Part shown: positions 1-12,000 of the stretch, in pieces
How positions within the stretch are numbered: the first letter of the stretch is position 1
Layout: every line of letters starts with the position of its first letter
Assembly: GCA_000226015.1 (NCBI GenBank)
Contig: JH153452.1
Span: 146,297-184,450 of the forward strand
DNA: 38,154 bases
DNA from: Mnemiopsis leidyi
Taxonomy: Eukaryota; Ctenophora; Tentaculata; Lobata; Bolinopsidae
Direction: 5' to 3'
Position numbers and translations under genes: made by a program
The notes under the pieces: model-generated
Told to the model about the DNA's origin: nothing
The model's input: the letters and a program-made list of their open reading frames with translations, nothing else
The model's database searches: none

Positions 1-1029
1 ACTCGCCAGTCAGTGAGCATTCGGGGGAGCGCAATTGCTGCAGTCCTCACAGGGAGCAGTCTTGCTTTCCCGCGAATGTAGATAAAACTTTGATAGATTA
101 TTCACGCTCGGTTGCATTAGATATGGGTCAGCAGTTTCTGGTATAATGGTAAGCGAGGTTATGATTATGGTAAGCGTAGTGTATCAGTTAAGTTAAGTGT
201 TCAGTGATCATGACTGGCGAGCACTCGCCAAGCCTCCAATCCCGACAAAAGAGCAAACAGGGATGGCAAGCAGGCGAGACTCAAAGAGGTCCATGTGCCG
301 AGGCTATTCCTACACATCGAGACTGCACGTACGGTGACTTCTCAATTGAATTGTCAGACAATATGGATTAATAATTATATACCTACTTAAAAGTTTTATC
401 CTCCTGCAGCACAGCCCGCTGAAAAGTTCAGACTTATATAAGTCCTGTTTTTCAGAAAACTTGAACTACCTGTTCAATAATCAATCAAACTCATTAAACT
501 CATGTTAAACACTAATAACTGTAACTGAGGATGAAATGATGGGCTAGGGTGGGCGCTACTGCACAACAAAAACTTACACACGTTTATGCGTCCCGACATT
601 CCTAAACCAGTAGATCTCATAAAAAGATCTAGGTGTTCTTACTTCTGGCACCTTGCTTTGGAATGACCAGATTGAATCTTGTATAAGTAATCGATGTAAC
701 CACTGTTAAACAGCTTTTAGTCACCATTCAGCCTGAAAAATTTGATGCCATTATGAACCTGATTTCCGTCTTGTAAAAATGATAAGGCTAACGTTTTGGT
801 GTTCACAAAAGCGAACAGCAAGTGAACCCCCGTACCCCGCTAGTCTCCATCAAGTTCCTTGCAGAGAGGTATCGACTTGCAGTGCCACTGTAATATCCAT
901 TTCAAATGTTATATAATGTTCACGTATATTTATTAATTTGTTGAATGTATTAATGGTACTAAATAAAAATTTTCTTGTTTGATTGAAATTTTCTTGTTTG
1001 ATTGAAAGCTAACCAAATGTTGTGTTAGA
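1..1029. other. non-coding stretch, left edge
   Basis: No gene is recognised. The first 12 bases (ACTCGCCAGTCA) recur inverted near 210-221 (TGACTGGCGAGC), so a small inverted-repeat element about 220 bases long may sit at the edge. A short direct repeat (TTTTCTTGTTTGATTGAAA, twice) lies at about 968-1006. No open frame here has recognisable protein features. Confidence 0.4.
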
Positions 1030-1702
1030 TCTCTAGAAATTTAATCAGCAGAGAAAGATCATTAATGCTAAAGGTTTATAAAACTCTTATCAGGCCACAT
1101 CTTGAGTATTGCGTTCAGCTTTGGAATCCTGCAGCAGAGCATGGAAACTGGTCTCAAATTTTGAGGATTGAGAGCGTCCAGAGGCGCTTTACTAGGATGA
1201 TTGAAGAGGTAGACCTCCTTACTTACTCTGAGCGACTGCAGATTCTTCAGCTGACCACTCTCGCTGAGAGACGCTCTAGAGGTGACCTGTTTGAAGTTTA
1301 CAAAGCTAGCCCCAACTTACTGGTGTTTTTAATTTTAGTAGGTCTGGACTAAATTTAGTTTGTGAACCAGGAAATAGTAAATCTTCTAAGATTAAGCGTA
1401 TTAAAAGAAACTCTATCAGTGCAAGAGTAATTTCGTCTTGGAATAAGCTACCTATTGAAGTGAAGACTGCGTCATCTTTAAATGTTTTTAAAAGTAATCT
1501 AGAGATTTTTAAGAGTAAATCTAGAGCCCTTGGGACTCCTGGCGGTGGGCATTATTGGGATATTTCGGATGAAGTTTTGAATCGTATTGAAGGTGGAAGT
1601 TACTTGGAGAACGAGATATTAAAGCATAACAGTTTTCTAAAAGATAACCCTTTGGTTGCTAAAAAGAAGTTTATTAACATATATAAGGGCAATTTTACCT
1701 GA
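1030..1702 (+). mobile_element. decayed non-LTR retrotransposon (LINE), 3' end of the reverse transcriptase ORF
   Basis: The first frame (from about 1033) encodes the end of a LINE reverse transcriptase, with the typical stretch LIRPHLEYCVQLWNP followed by RIESVQRRFTRMI and a LAERRSRGDL block. Near 1315 the frame is broken. The protein continues in another frame (SRSGLNLV, then RVISSWNKLPIEVK, ending at the stop at 1700-1702), which is the usual C-terminal end of such ORF2 proteins. The copy is truncated at its 5' end (no palm-domain motif is present) and frameshifted, so it is dead. Its last 45 residues (HYWDISDEVLNRIEG...NPLVAKKKFINI) match the minus-strand element near 37425-37710, so both belong to one family. 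Clade not determined. Confidence 0.8.
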
Positions 1703-1950
1703 TTGTTTAATTACAAGTGTAATTATTTAATTTAGATTTTTAAAGATATTTTAGAGTTTAGATGTGATGATGCTGGCGTCATTATGATTTATTTATTAAT
1801 ATTTTCAAAATACGTAGACAGAATCGCCAGCTGTGAGCTAGCTTGCCAATTAATAAGCTTTGTTGTGGTGATACCCGATTGGCCGATTTTTGCAACTTAT
1901 AGAACGGTAAACGGATATAATCTCGTCAAGCAAAGCTTAGCTAAGTCAAC

Positions 1951-2093
1951 ATAGCCCTGTGGTTTTATTTTTTGTCTCCCATTGCGACCCTTTTTAAAAA
2001 TTTAAAAAAAATTTGAAGCGCGCGGCCACGCCGCCGCGCGCTTCGCGCGCGCCGGAGGCTGCCGCTTCACGGCATCAGGGCTATGCAACGTGT
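1951..2093. repeat. foldback/MITE-like element 1, GC-rich core
   Basis: The segment begins CATAGCCCTG (about 1951) and ends CAGGGCTATG (about 2093), which are inverted copies of each other. CAA flanks both sides, which may be a 3-base target duplication. The interior has an A/T run followed by a strongly GC-rich hairpin (GCGCGCGGCCACGCCGCCGC and its complement-like partner, about 2018-2053), unlike the AT-rich surroundings. There is no coding capacity. It is probably a non-autonomous element; the family is unknown. Confidence 0.5.
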
Positions 2094-2247
2094 AGCAATC
2101 TATTTTGTATTTTGCGTCGCGCACCCGCGTTCTAATTTCGCGCTCGGTTTGCACAAAGATATAATGTTAACAATGAACGAGCTGGCGGTACTCTGTCTGA
2201 ATTTAGAGCCGCGCACACGTATGGGCTATACTTATACTGCATTTAGC

Positions 2248-2347
2248 TAGCCCTGTGGCTTGCACTGCGCGCGCCCTTTCGGGACTAGGACTTGCTAAAG
2301 CTTTAGCAAGTCCCGAAAGGGTGCGCGCAGTGCAAGCCACAGGGCTA
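2248..2347. repeat. near-perfect 100-base palindrome (foldback element 2)
   Basis: The right arm 2301-2347 pairs with the left arm 2248-2300. The only differences are one substitution and a 6-base extra segment (AGGACT) in the left arm. The axis is at AAAG|CTTT. The outer ends read TAGCCCTGTGG...CCACAGGGCTA, sharing the terminal motif with the element at 1951-2093. An open frame across it is a by-product of high GC content. It would form a long hairpin. It is probably the inverted terminus of a non-autonomous transposon. Confidence 0.75.
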
Positions 2348-5300
2348 TGGTGCCTTAGCAACCTTGCGCGTGGTTTGACAGAACTTTCGTTAATTACAAA
2401 GCAAATAACAAATAGACAATCTGGTGGATTTCATTGTGCAACGAGTGGCTCAACGAGTGGCTCATATCGACGCGCGTCTAAAATTTCTTCGCCAGAAATG
2501 CGTGAGAGTGCATGATGGCCACGACAGTAAGTTATTAACCTACAAGTAGTTAATGAAGATACATATTTCGGTCAAACCATGCAGAAGTTTAATCAACGTG
2601 TTACTGGACATCGATCATGTTTTAAGTTTGAAGATAGAAATAAATCTGCTCTTTCTATATATACTTTTGAACTCCATGGATGTAATTTTTCAATTGAGAA
2701 CTATAAGTTTGCTAGTTTGTATATTGAAAGAATGTAACCCCAAATTGCTAAACAGAGAAGAGTTCAGATACATTGAGAGGTATAGAACTAATTGTCTGGG
2801 TTTAAATAGATACTTTGCATTTATTATAGATGCAAAGTAGAAAGGTAGTCTTAGTGCTTTTTAATATTTTATGAGTTTGATTGGCATTTTACTAATTTTT
2901 ACCTCTCTTTTTACATTTTTGATATGGCGTATTTGTTGTTGTTAGCATATTCATCTTATCAGATAGTAACTTCATTTAAGAATTTTACTTTGAGATCCTA
3001 TTGACGCTTCTATTTCTTATATTTTTCCTTTGCAACATGATGTTAACCAACTTGTTCATTTCTTGTAGCTAAGGATGTAAACGAAGTATACACTCAAGAA
3101 TTTGTGTGTTTCACTGTCTAGCCAAACCAAAGATTTTATCTTGCAATCCTACCGTTTGATTGAGTCAGATAATTATGAAAGTGCTTGCTTAAACTATTGA
3201 TTTAGGTGAGGTGGTCACGGACCAGTAGTGGACCACAGACCAGCCAGGCTTCTCGTAGATTGCCCAGATCCCCTCATTTAACCAGCTTGAGGTCAAGCCC
3301 TGGCCCTTAGACAATAGGGCCTGGCACAGCTCTTGCAATCATTGGTCACACTAATTTCACTCGACTGTTTCACACTTCTCTTTCTGCAAGTCAGCTAACA
3401 CATCTGTTTGCCTCCCCCTCAATGAATCTCTGGACAGGACAGTTTACCTACAAGGGTCCAATTCCTTTCCAAGGCAAACTGATTTCCATCTACACCCTCA
3501 TGTGCATGTCTATTGTCTCTGATAAATATTGATGCACCTTTTTTTCTTCATCCAATGCCTATTCCATTGCCAAGCAACATCTTAAGCTATCTCTTATCGT
3601 TCCCTGCAATGTTCTTTTTATTTCATTCCATGTGTAGCATACCCACACCAGTTAATCCCCTTAACTGTCACTTTCCAGTCATTTCTCAACATTCCCAGTC
3701 CAGTCATACCAGCTTTTTTTCGTCAGTTCAGTCATACACGCTTTTATTTCGTTGCTAATTTGTGCCCGGGTCATCAAACCAATCATTTGCTTGACTTTAT
3801 AATATTAATATGTCTTATTCATTTGCATGTTATAGGATATTTGATATTCATTGATTGTGCCATAAAATATAATTTCTTGTTTTCTTTAATTTCTTGTTTT
3901 CTTTAATTTCTTCTGATTTACTCATGGTAGGTACTTGAAGTCAGGTAAGCAGGTAGTTTTATCTATTAGTATTAACATATTTTTTAATCTAGGTATTTGT
4001 TTAACAATAAATTTTGTATACTTCTTAGAATGCCCCTTGTGGTACCCCTCGGGGTTTTTTCACAAAAAGCCATATTTTTCAGTTTTAGCTTATTGCTATT
4101 TAGAATTTCTTCTTTTGTGTAACTGACAAACACCAGGAAACCTCCCACACAGTCACCTCTCGTCTTTGCCAGCCATATTCTACCAGCCTGACTGCGTAGC
4201 CTTTCTTTGGTAGCTGATCAACATGAAAGTCTGGTTTGGACTGGATGGCCCCTGTGAATAGAAAGGGGCACGAAAGCCTGCAATGCAGACTCAATATAAC
4301 CTGGTCTGGGGGCAGCCTGGTAGATGTAGGTGGTGTGCATGATCTGCCGTAGCATATGCTTACCATTACAGTTCATATATGAAGCTGCAAATCATTATGT
4401 CTGTGCTCCCACTCCCCCAGTCATTATTTTCCCCACTCACTCAATGGTAATTTTCAATGGCGGAAAATGAGATATGTTTATGATTTGATTTTAAAATGCT
4501 GTTAATAATACTTGTTTAATTACGAAATACTTGTTTTTCTTAGGCCACTTACTTCCATACCTTTAAATATGCACTCATACTCTTATTTTTTGTTTTTATT
4601 TTCACTTTACCTGGGGACTTGTTTAATGTCCAGTATAACTTTGATTTTTATTCTAAATTCTAGTTTCATTTTATCAACTTTGAGTCTATTCACAATATTT
4701 AGCGAATTGATATTTTTTCGTTGAATGCCCATACTTTCCAAGTATGACTTACCACAAATATATCGTGTTTTAGTGACCAATCATTTTTACGGATACAAGC
4801 ATTTTTTGTCCACTAGATTTTGTACATTACATTGCTATTTTGTAGTATTTGAAGTGATTCAGGTTAAAAAGATCTTTTAGATCACTGTTTACAACCTGAC
4901 TGACTTATTTTCTATCGTCCTGTCATCAAAGTGAACTACATAAGAATTAATTAATTTCTGAGTGAAGCGAGTGATACACATAACTTTGAGTAAACTCATG
5001 CTGATCACAGTATACAGTACAAGGAGGTGGGTAACGTTAGTAAGCTCCTCTTGCAATGCACAAACCCATCTATAAAAGACTTGTACTCGTCATCGAGTGA
5101 TAAAGAGTATCTTCAAATTATTTGTATAATAGTAGTGTTGAAAGTATTAAAACTTGTCATTTGTCTTTATAACCAAATTATAAACTATAAATTGTTGATA
5201 ACGTTTTATCAAAAACTTAAAGCACCTTTATCAACAGTTTTATGATAGCAGTATGATAGCAGTTTTATGATAGCAGGATCATTTATAATCAATGTAATTT

Positions 5301-5485
5301 AATAATCAATGTAATTTAACTAACATGGGATAATTAGGCCTTATTTCTTGTTTATTTCATGTTGTTGTATCTGAGATTTAGTGATCTTTACATTAGTATT
5401 GTCCTCTGCAGTGCTCATTTTGTAATTTTGAAATATGTTTTGTCTCTGTGATGACATAAAATATAACGTACATTAGTTTCTGAAA
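2348..5485. other. intergenic region upstream of the adenylyl cyclase gene
   Basis: No recognisable coding exon on either strand. Sequence around 3200-3380 and 4115-4370 is less AT-rich and may be old dispersed repeat, but no family is recognised. Short direct repeats occur at 3870-3915 (ATTTCTTGTTTTCTTTA) and 5285-5325. The promoter of the cyclase should lie at the right end; no clear core promoter element was identified and no TGACGTCA was seen here. Confidence 0.35.
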
Positions 5486-6068
5486 ATGCCAAATCTAAAG
5501 TTTACGTTTTATGAGCAGTTAAGAATGAAATGGTGGTCTACTCTTTCGTCGTCTATACCTCATTCAAATGGATATGAAAGCGTTGAGAACAAAGACAAAG
5601 GAGAGTTTCGCATCGAGCTAAAACAATGCTCAATTTTTGGAGAGGAAAGAGCCAAACCTCGCAATGGTCTTCACAATAACTTCTTTAAGCAGTTGGAAAA
5701 GGGGATAAGTGTTGATGAAGAGGTATGCTCTAAATCTTAACTTTCTCTACTTTGTCGTAATTTCAGCCCTTACTACGGCTGAATGGACTGGTAAGCCTAT
5801 GGATGTGTTCTTGTTGTTCTAGCCTAAAATGATTTTTGCAAGAAAACATCAATGGTAAACTCAGTCTAATGACTTGCGTAAAAAATGTGCAACGACAATA
5901 TAATTTCAGGTTTCTCAGTACCTTGCCCATGACTTGAAAAAGCGAAACAGTTCTGTACGGGTGAATCACAGTAGAGTAACAGCCAGTAAGAGATGCAGAG
6001 ATGTACTTAACTTCTTTCTGCTTAGTACATTCAAGGAGGGGCTTAAATATGTAATCCTTTGTAATGTG
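5486..6068 (+). CDS. adenylyl cyclase exons 1-2: cytosolic N-terminus
   Basis: Residues 1-132. The first ATG (5486) has A at -3 and no in-frame upstream extension with family character, so it is taken as the start. The stretch YEQLRMKWW resembles the FERASSRWW segment of ADCY9 ahead of the first membrane segment. Exon 2 follows a TTTCAG acceptor at 5908-5909, keeps phase 0, and ends in a hydrophobic run (KEGLKYVILCNV) that begins membrane segment 1. The N-terminus is hydrophilic, with no signal peptide, as expected for this family. Confidence 0.75.
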
Positions 6069-9000
6069 GTAAGTTGAAAATATAGTTTTTGTATTTCTAA
6101 AGTGAGGAAGTCTTAGTGAATAATTTCACATAATACTATACTTACTTATAGTAAGACTTACTGTTACTCTGTTTATGTGTTTTTATTACATTTTTTGCTC
6201 ATTATCTTTTTTAATACTTTAAACACTACTATTATACAAATAATTTGAGCATAGAATGGTGCCTTTTAATGACGGTATGTAGTCGAGGGACCCAGGCTTT
6301 CTTTTAGAGTGGAGACCGGTCAGGGGCGAATTCAATGTTTTCTAACAGTAGATTGTTTTACTTTCAGGGATATCGGATTTATAACAAAGTTTCACTACCA
6401 ATCATCAAATGTGATATCATAGCTGTTTATTTTTTACTTCAGGTCGTGTTCATAAGTCTTATGATTAAACAAAGACAGGCAGCATGTTTGGGTATTGTGA
6501 TACTTCTAGCTCTGGTAACGACAGCGATTCTCATCATAACCCACTTCAAAGTTTACCATAAACACCAGGTATATATTTTGGCAACTAAAATTATTATCGT
6601 ACTTTTACTGTTATGGTTAGGATTTTCTTTGTGCTTTTGTGAAGATGTGATCAAGTTTTCTTTAATATCTTTACACTTCTAACGATTGTAAAATACCATA
6701 CTATCCTCATTCCTCTGTACCTTGTGATGTAAGTCAAGTCAAGCAAATCAAACTTTCGGGCTGATGAATTGGAATGATCGTGATCTTTAGAGGGGATTAA
6801 TCAAAAATATACTAGAAATTGGGCCAATGACAGCTATTTTGGTGCTCTCATTTGAAGATTAAAATTTACATGCCTAAACGATGACCTGGTATTAAATGTG
6901 CATGAATATTCCTAGATCAGCCTGGTGGTACAGGATAAGGAGCTATCTTATGTTATCATATTAGTTACACAGGGTCTTGATATCAAAATTTACATGCTGT
7001 GGTAAGCCAAGTGAATATAATCATTGTCTGCGTCAAGTCCATGTATGCAACCCAGCTTGAAAACTAAACTACGACAGTGATCAAAAACATTTTTGATATT
7101 ATGAAGATTGATATCCAGATAGTAGAAATTGAGTAGCTTAACTTTTATCTCATGGGTTACCTGATTGGCTGAAACCTAGTGAATTATCCCTAGTCCCTAC
7201 TGGTACGGAGTTGACAAGGTGATCTAGAAAGTTTCAGTTTGTTTACTGAGTAAATTTACCGTCTTTATCTCAAGCTACCTAAAACAGATTAATCACGTGT
7301 CGAATGATGAGTGTCTCATGCAAACACTAAATGTCTAGGTATTTGCTTGAACTGGTGTCTTATGAAACATGAATATGGGGTATACTCTGCTACCAGCGAC
7401 ATGCTATCTCGAAACTAATGGAGATTTCTATTCTAGCTTATATTTCCGCATCACAATAGTATTCTTTCCCGCGTCTTCTTGTCGATAAACATAAAAAACC
7501 CGATAAAACATGAAAAACTGAAACAACAGGTCAGTGACAGTAGTGTGTTAATTTAAACCGTACAAAAAAATATTTTACTGACGCCTCCCCACAATTGTAG
7601 GTGCCCATAACGGTGGTGTACGCATGTGTGCTGTGCGTTGCTTCTCTCTCTCAGTTTGCAGTTAGGAGAAGTTACACGGAACCTTCTCTCTACGCCTCCT
7701 GTGCTACCGTAAGTAGCTCACTTCCAGCTTACTTCGAGCTATCTTAGAGCTATCTTAGAGCTGACTTCAAGCCTACTTAAAGCTAACTTCCAGCTTACTT
7801 CGAGCTATCTTAGAGCTTACTTAGAGCTAACTTCAAGCTTACTTTGAGCTAACTTCGAGCTAACTTCCAGCTAACAAATATAAACTGTTTTACCTGTCTG
7901 TTATAACAAATATAAACTGTTTTACCTGCCTGTTATAACAAATATAAACTGTTTTACCTGCCTATAAATAAACTGTTGTAGGTGTTAGTGCTACTCTACA
8001 CAGTCCTGCCACTCCCCAGTACTGCTACAGTTGTTATTGCCGTCTCCTACACAATGTTATTCGAGGTACGTTATAAGTTTTAGGTTTTTATGTTATAGGT
8101 TTTTATTCGAGGTTTTAAGAATGTCAGTATTTACCACGATCTTCGTCTCATGGCTTTGATCTGTTCGGTGTCAATGTGAAAATACTTCTTACAACGTTGG
8201 CTTGAACCTTGAATAAGACAACGATTGAATTTAAAACTCGCAACGGACATTAACTTAATGACTACAGTATTGATTAGTGCTATTATTTTGTTCAGCTGTG
8301 TTATCTACTGGTGCCCAGCGAGAGAGACATTAAAACAGACGATATGAGAACGGTTATGACCAGGATTATTCTGCAAGTCATGTCACATTCTCTCGGTCTT
8401 TACATCACTCAACAATATCAGGTTAGTCTTTCTAAAGGAGCGGTTTGTGACTTTGCGTGAGAGAGTGTGATGTCACGTGAGAGAGTGTGACGTCACGTGA
8501 GAGAGTGTGACGTCACGTTAAGGAGTATGACGTCACGTGAGCTGAGGGAGTATGACGTCACGTGAGGGAGTGTAACGTCACGTGAGGGAGCGTAACGTCG
8601 AGGATAAAGAAATAGAAAATTTCGATTACGGTGATTTATTACTGTTTAACAGGCAAAAATACAAACACGATGTTATTTCAAGCACGATAATATTTGTTTT
8701 TTTGATTCTTCATAATCAATATATAACTCTTCTTGTTTTAACACATTCTTTATGTCATTTTCAAGTCAATAAGCAACACGTCTTTGTTGGCAATGTTATA
8801 CTTGTCGAATGTTGGTCACAAGATCTTCACACAACCAAAGTCTATGATCTTGTGATCGCTTTAATCTCGCCCGAAAACGATTTATCTTCAGTAATAGTTG
8901 TACGCCGAATACCGTTTTGGTAACATTTTATTGAACATATTTTATCATTTTTTGGCGCGAACTAACGCCATCTTCCTGAACACTCAACTCTACAAGCAGC

Positions 9001-12000
9001 AATGTCAGACAAACAATCTCAAACTTGTGCAAGCAAGATGTCTGCTCTCTGTAAGGGAACCCAGACTTCCATGTTGTGGAACACTGGAGAAGTTCAGACT
9101 CAGACAAGGAACGAGGTTGTGGATTCGGAGACACAGACGTCTAGAATGTTCCCTGTTGGAATCGAGATCAATTCTGTTGTACAGTTTATTTGATACAAAT
9201 TTGTCCGTTACTTGTCCTTCGAGGGGTAAAGGAACGCTACGACTTACAGACAAATATTTTGAATTGTTGAATACAAGTTAATGATTTTTATCTAGTGACC
9301 TTAAGTAAAAATGACAAGATCTGCTAGTATGATCGCTGCTGGAATGCTGAATTGTTGAGCGAGTTGATCATTTTATCTCTTCGACTCGAACATTGCCAAT
9401 TCAAAGTCTTTTTCGATAAATGTGCTTTTTAACAAATTGAAACGTGATATAAATGCCGATGGACTCTGGCGATAGATGCTTCGTTATAAAGATCTCAGGA
9501 TGTACTATTTACTTTGATAATATATTTTATAATAAGTCTGTTTTATACATATATGATAAATTTTATCTCATTTCTCAATACAATCTCCGAATAACCCCAA
9601 AAACAAACTCCCTGAAACTCCTGCTAGAAAGGAGGTAAATATAGGGGTTTCCCATGACGTTAAGAAACTGAACATACACCCCAAACCCATGAAACAGTTC
9701 CAAGTAGACATCCCTAGATTCCACCAGCCAGACAACAAGGTATGTCGCGTTAGGTAGATACGACACAAGGAACATGAGGGAGATGAGGAGAAGAGTCAGG
9801 ACTCCTTGTTTCTGCAGACCTCTCAGTCTCCGAAGATGCCATATTAGCCAGACTGAGCAGAATGAGACAATTAAGACCGGGCTGATTATCATCGCGATTA
9901 TCGTGATAATTTCTACGAATTCTGGGATGTATGCTCTGGAAACCACCATGCAGCGGTAGATGCTGGCCGCATAGACCCCCTTATCCAGATACAACACATG
10001 CTGTACGGTGTAGATAAGCGGGATCAACCACACTGCTAATGTCACCTTCCGCACAGCCCCGTCTCCATGGTAACGCGCGCGGAGTGGGGACCTGACAGTG
10101 GCTACCTTGCTGACATTCAGCGCGCACACCGCCAGGATGTCCACAACAGCGAGGTAACCCTGGAAGTAGCCCTGAAGAGTACAGACTAGGTGACCTGCTA
10201 TCCAATCCCCTACTAGCACTGCTGAGGTGGTGGGGAGGATGCTGAGTAGGGTGTAGGCTAGATCTGCCACTGCTATGTTCTTTACCTGCAGTGTTATCTG
10301 TCAGTTACATTGTTTTAAGTAATTTCAGAATTTTATCGAGTTATGCACTGTTTTACTATATATATAGTCAATTTAAGTCTATAAACTTTAAAATTAATGC
10401 TTGAAAGGAAAAAACTCGTTTGCTTACCAGTCCCAAGGATACGGGGTCTAGGTTAATAGCATTGTACTTTATTGCTGCTACCAGAACCACTGTGTTACCT
10501 GAAGTAAAGTCGGTGTAATAAGTTTTGTTTTCATAGATTTTAACTTGCAATTTCTCATTAGAATTCTGACAACATTAGAATTAATCTTCTAGAGTTTTTG
10601 TGAAAAAAGGGCGGTGACAGCGAAACAAAGCCTGTCGTTCAATACGTCTTAATTGCTGACAGGATTAGTTTGTGCAATAAGTTTAATAAAGTTCAAATTT
10701 AAAATAGAAGTTCCAACTTAAAGTTAAAATTTACCTATTGTGGAGAGAATGAATGTCAGGATGCACCAAATAGCTAGGATTGCTCGTTGTAACATAACCA
10801 TGGAAACGTCCAAACTTCGCAGTTCAGTATGCAAAGTTCAGTAGTCTTTCTTTAAATCGCTAAAATGCAACTTTTTACAATCTAGAAGAGTTGTAAGACA
10901 TGTCATATGAAACGCAACAAGGGATATGAAACAAAATATGAATGAAACAAAAGGCGAATAAACTTTTTTTTGTATGAAAAGAAACTCCTACGTAGTGGAA
11001 TCCGAAACTGTTTTAAAAACATTAGGGATTGAAGGATGAGCTGAGAATTAAAATCAACCACAAAATAACAACTGAACTCTAGCAGTCTTTTGTGAAGTAC
11101 GTGAACTAAAGGACTCCAAGACACGGACACCATTTAACTTGGGACTTAATTGAGGACCAACGGACAGTCCACTAATTTCATGGAAAGCATTCGTCCTTTT
11201 CTCCGACGACACCTGTTTGATCACCTGGTGACACGAGCTGTGTCGGTCCAGATTGATTTCTTGTCCGGGATCATATAGCCATATGTGTGTCCAGCGAACA
11301 TATTATCGGTTCTATGCGATCTTTAGATAATATTCCACGGTCGATGGTCATAGTCGTTGCATTTTATTTTGGGAGTTGTAAGGTAACATTAGATGTGTTT
11401 CTTCCGGACAGAGCATGGTTTACTTCTGCGAACAAATCTAACGATCGCTTCACCGAAATTATCTGCAGAGTGACCACTGAACTTGACCGTAAATCGTGTA
11501 ATCTTATCATTATTTCCCTCAACTAAGCATGTGATATAAAACGATTTCGGAAAGTCTATTTTTGATAGCTTTTAGCACCTGTTACTTATATAAATACATA
11601 TTGTATAGCTGAAAGTAATTATGTGGTGACTTTGATGTAATACAACTTTATAAGGCTCGATTACTAGTGTTAGGCGCGTCAAATATTGGTATCAATGTCA
11701 AATATGGACATTTATGTCACATTTGCCGTGTATATCTAATAATATACTCATAGATTCTGACCTCTAAATTTGATATGTTTAACAATTAATAGGATTCCTT
11801 GTTGTCATCAATCGTGACAAATGAACAAATTGCTCGTTAAGTTGCTTCTTAAATACAGGACATACGAGTAGAAAATTAATAGGATAACTGAAAAGTGAAA
11901 GTAAGCGACATTTAGATAATAATAGTCGAATATAAACTTGAGAAATTGCACTAACACATAGGTTTCCGATTTTATACTTAAAATATTTGACTTTTTGTGT

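Noticed and set aside
2255..2515. 86-codon open frame on the plus strand
   Set aside because: Its first third is the palindrome; the composition is a GC artefact, with no domain.
8582..9281. Overlapping open frames (8582-8923, 8898-9281)
   Set aside because: No recognisable motif or hydrophobic pattern, competing frames, and position inside an intron.
9575..10801. Nested GPCR as an opsin
   Set aside because: The retinal-binding lysine position in TM7 is Phe.
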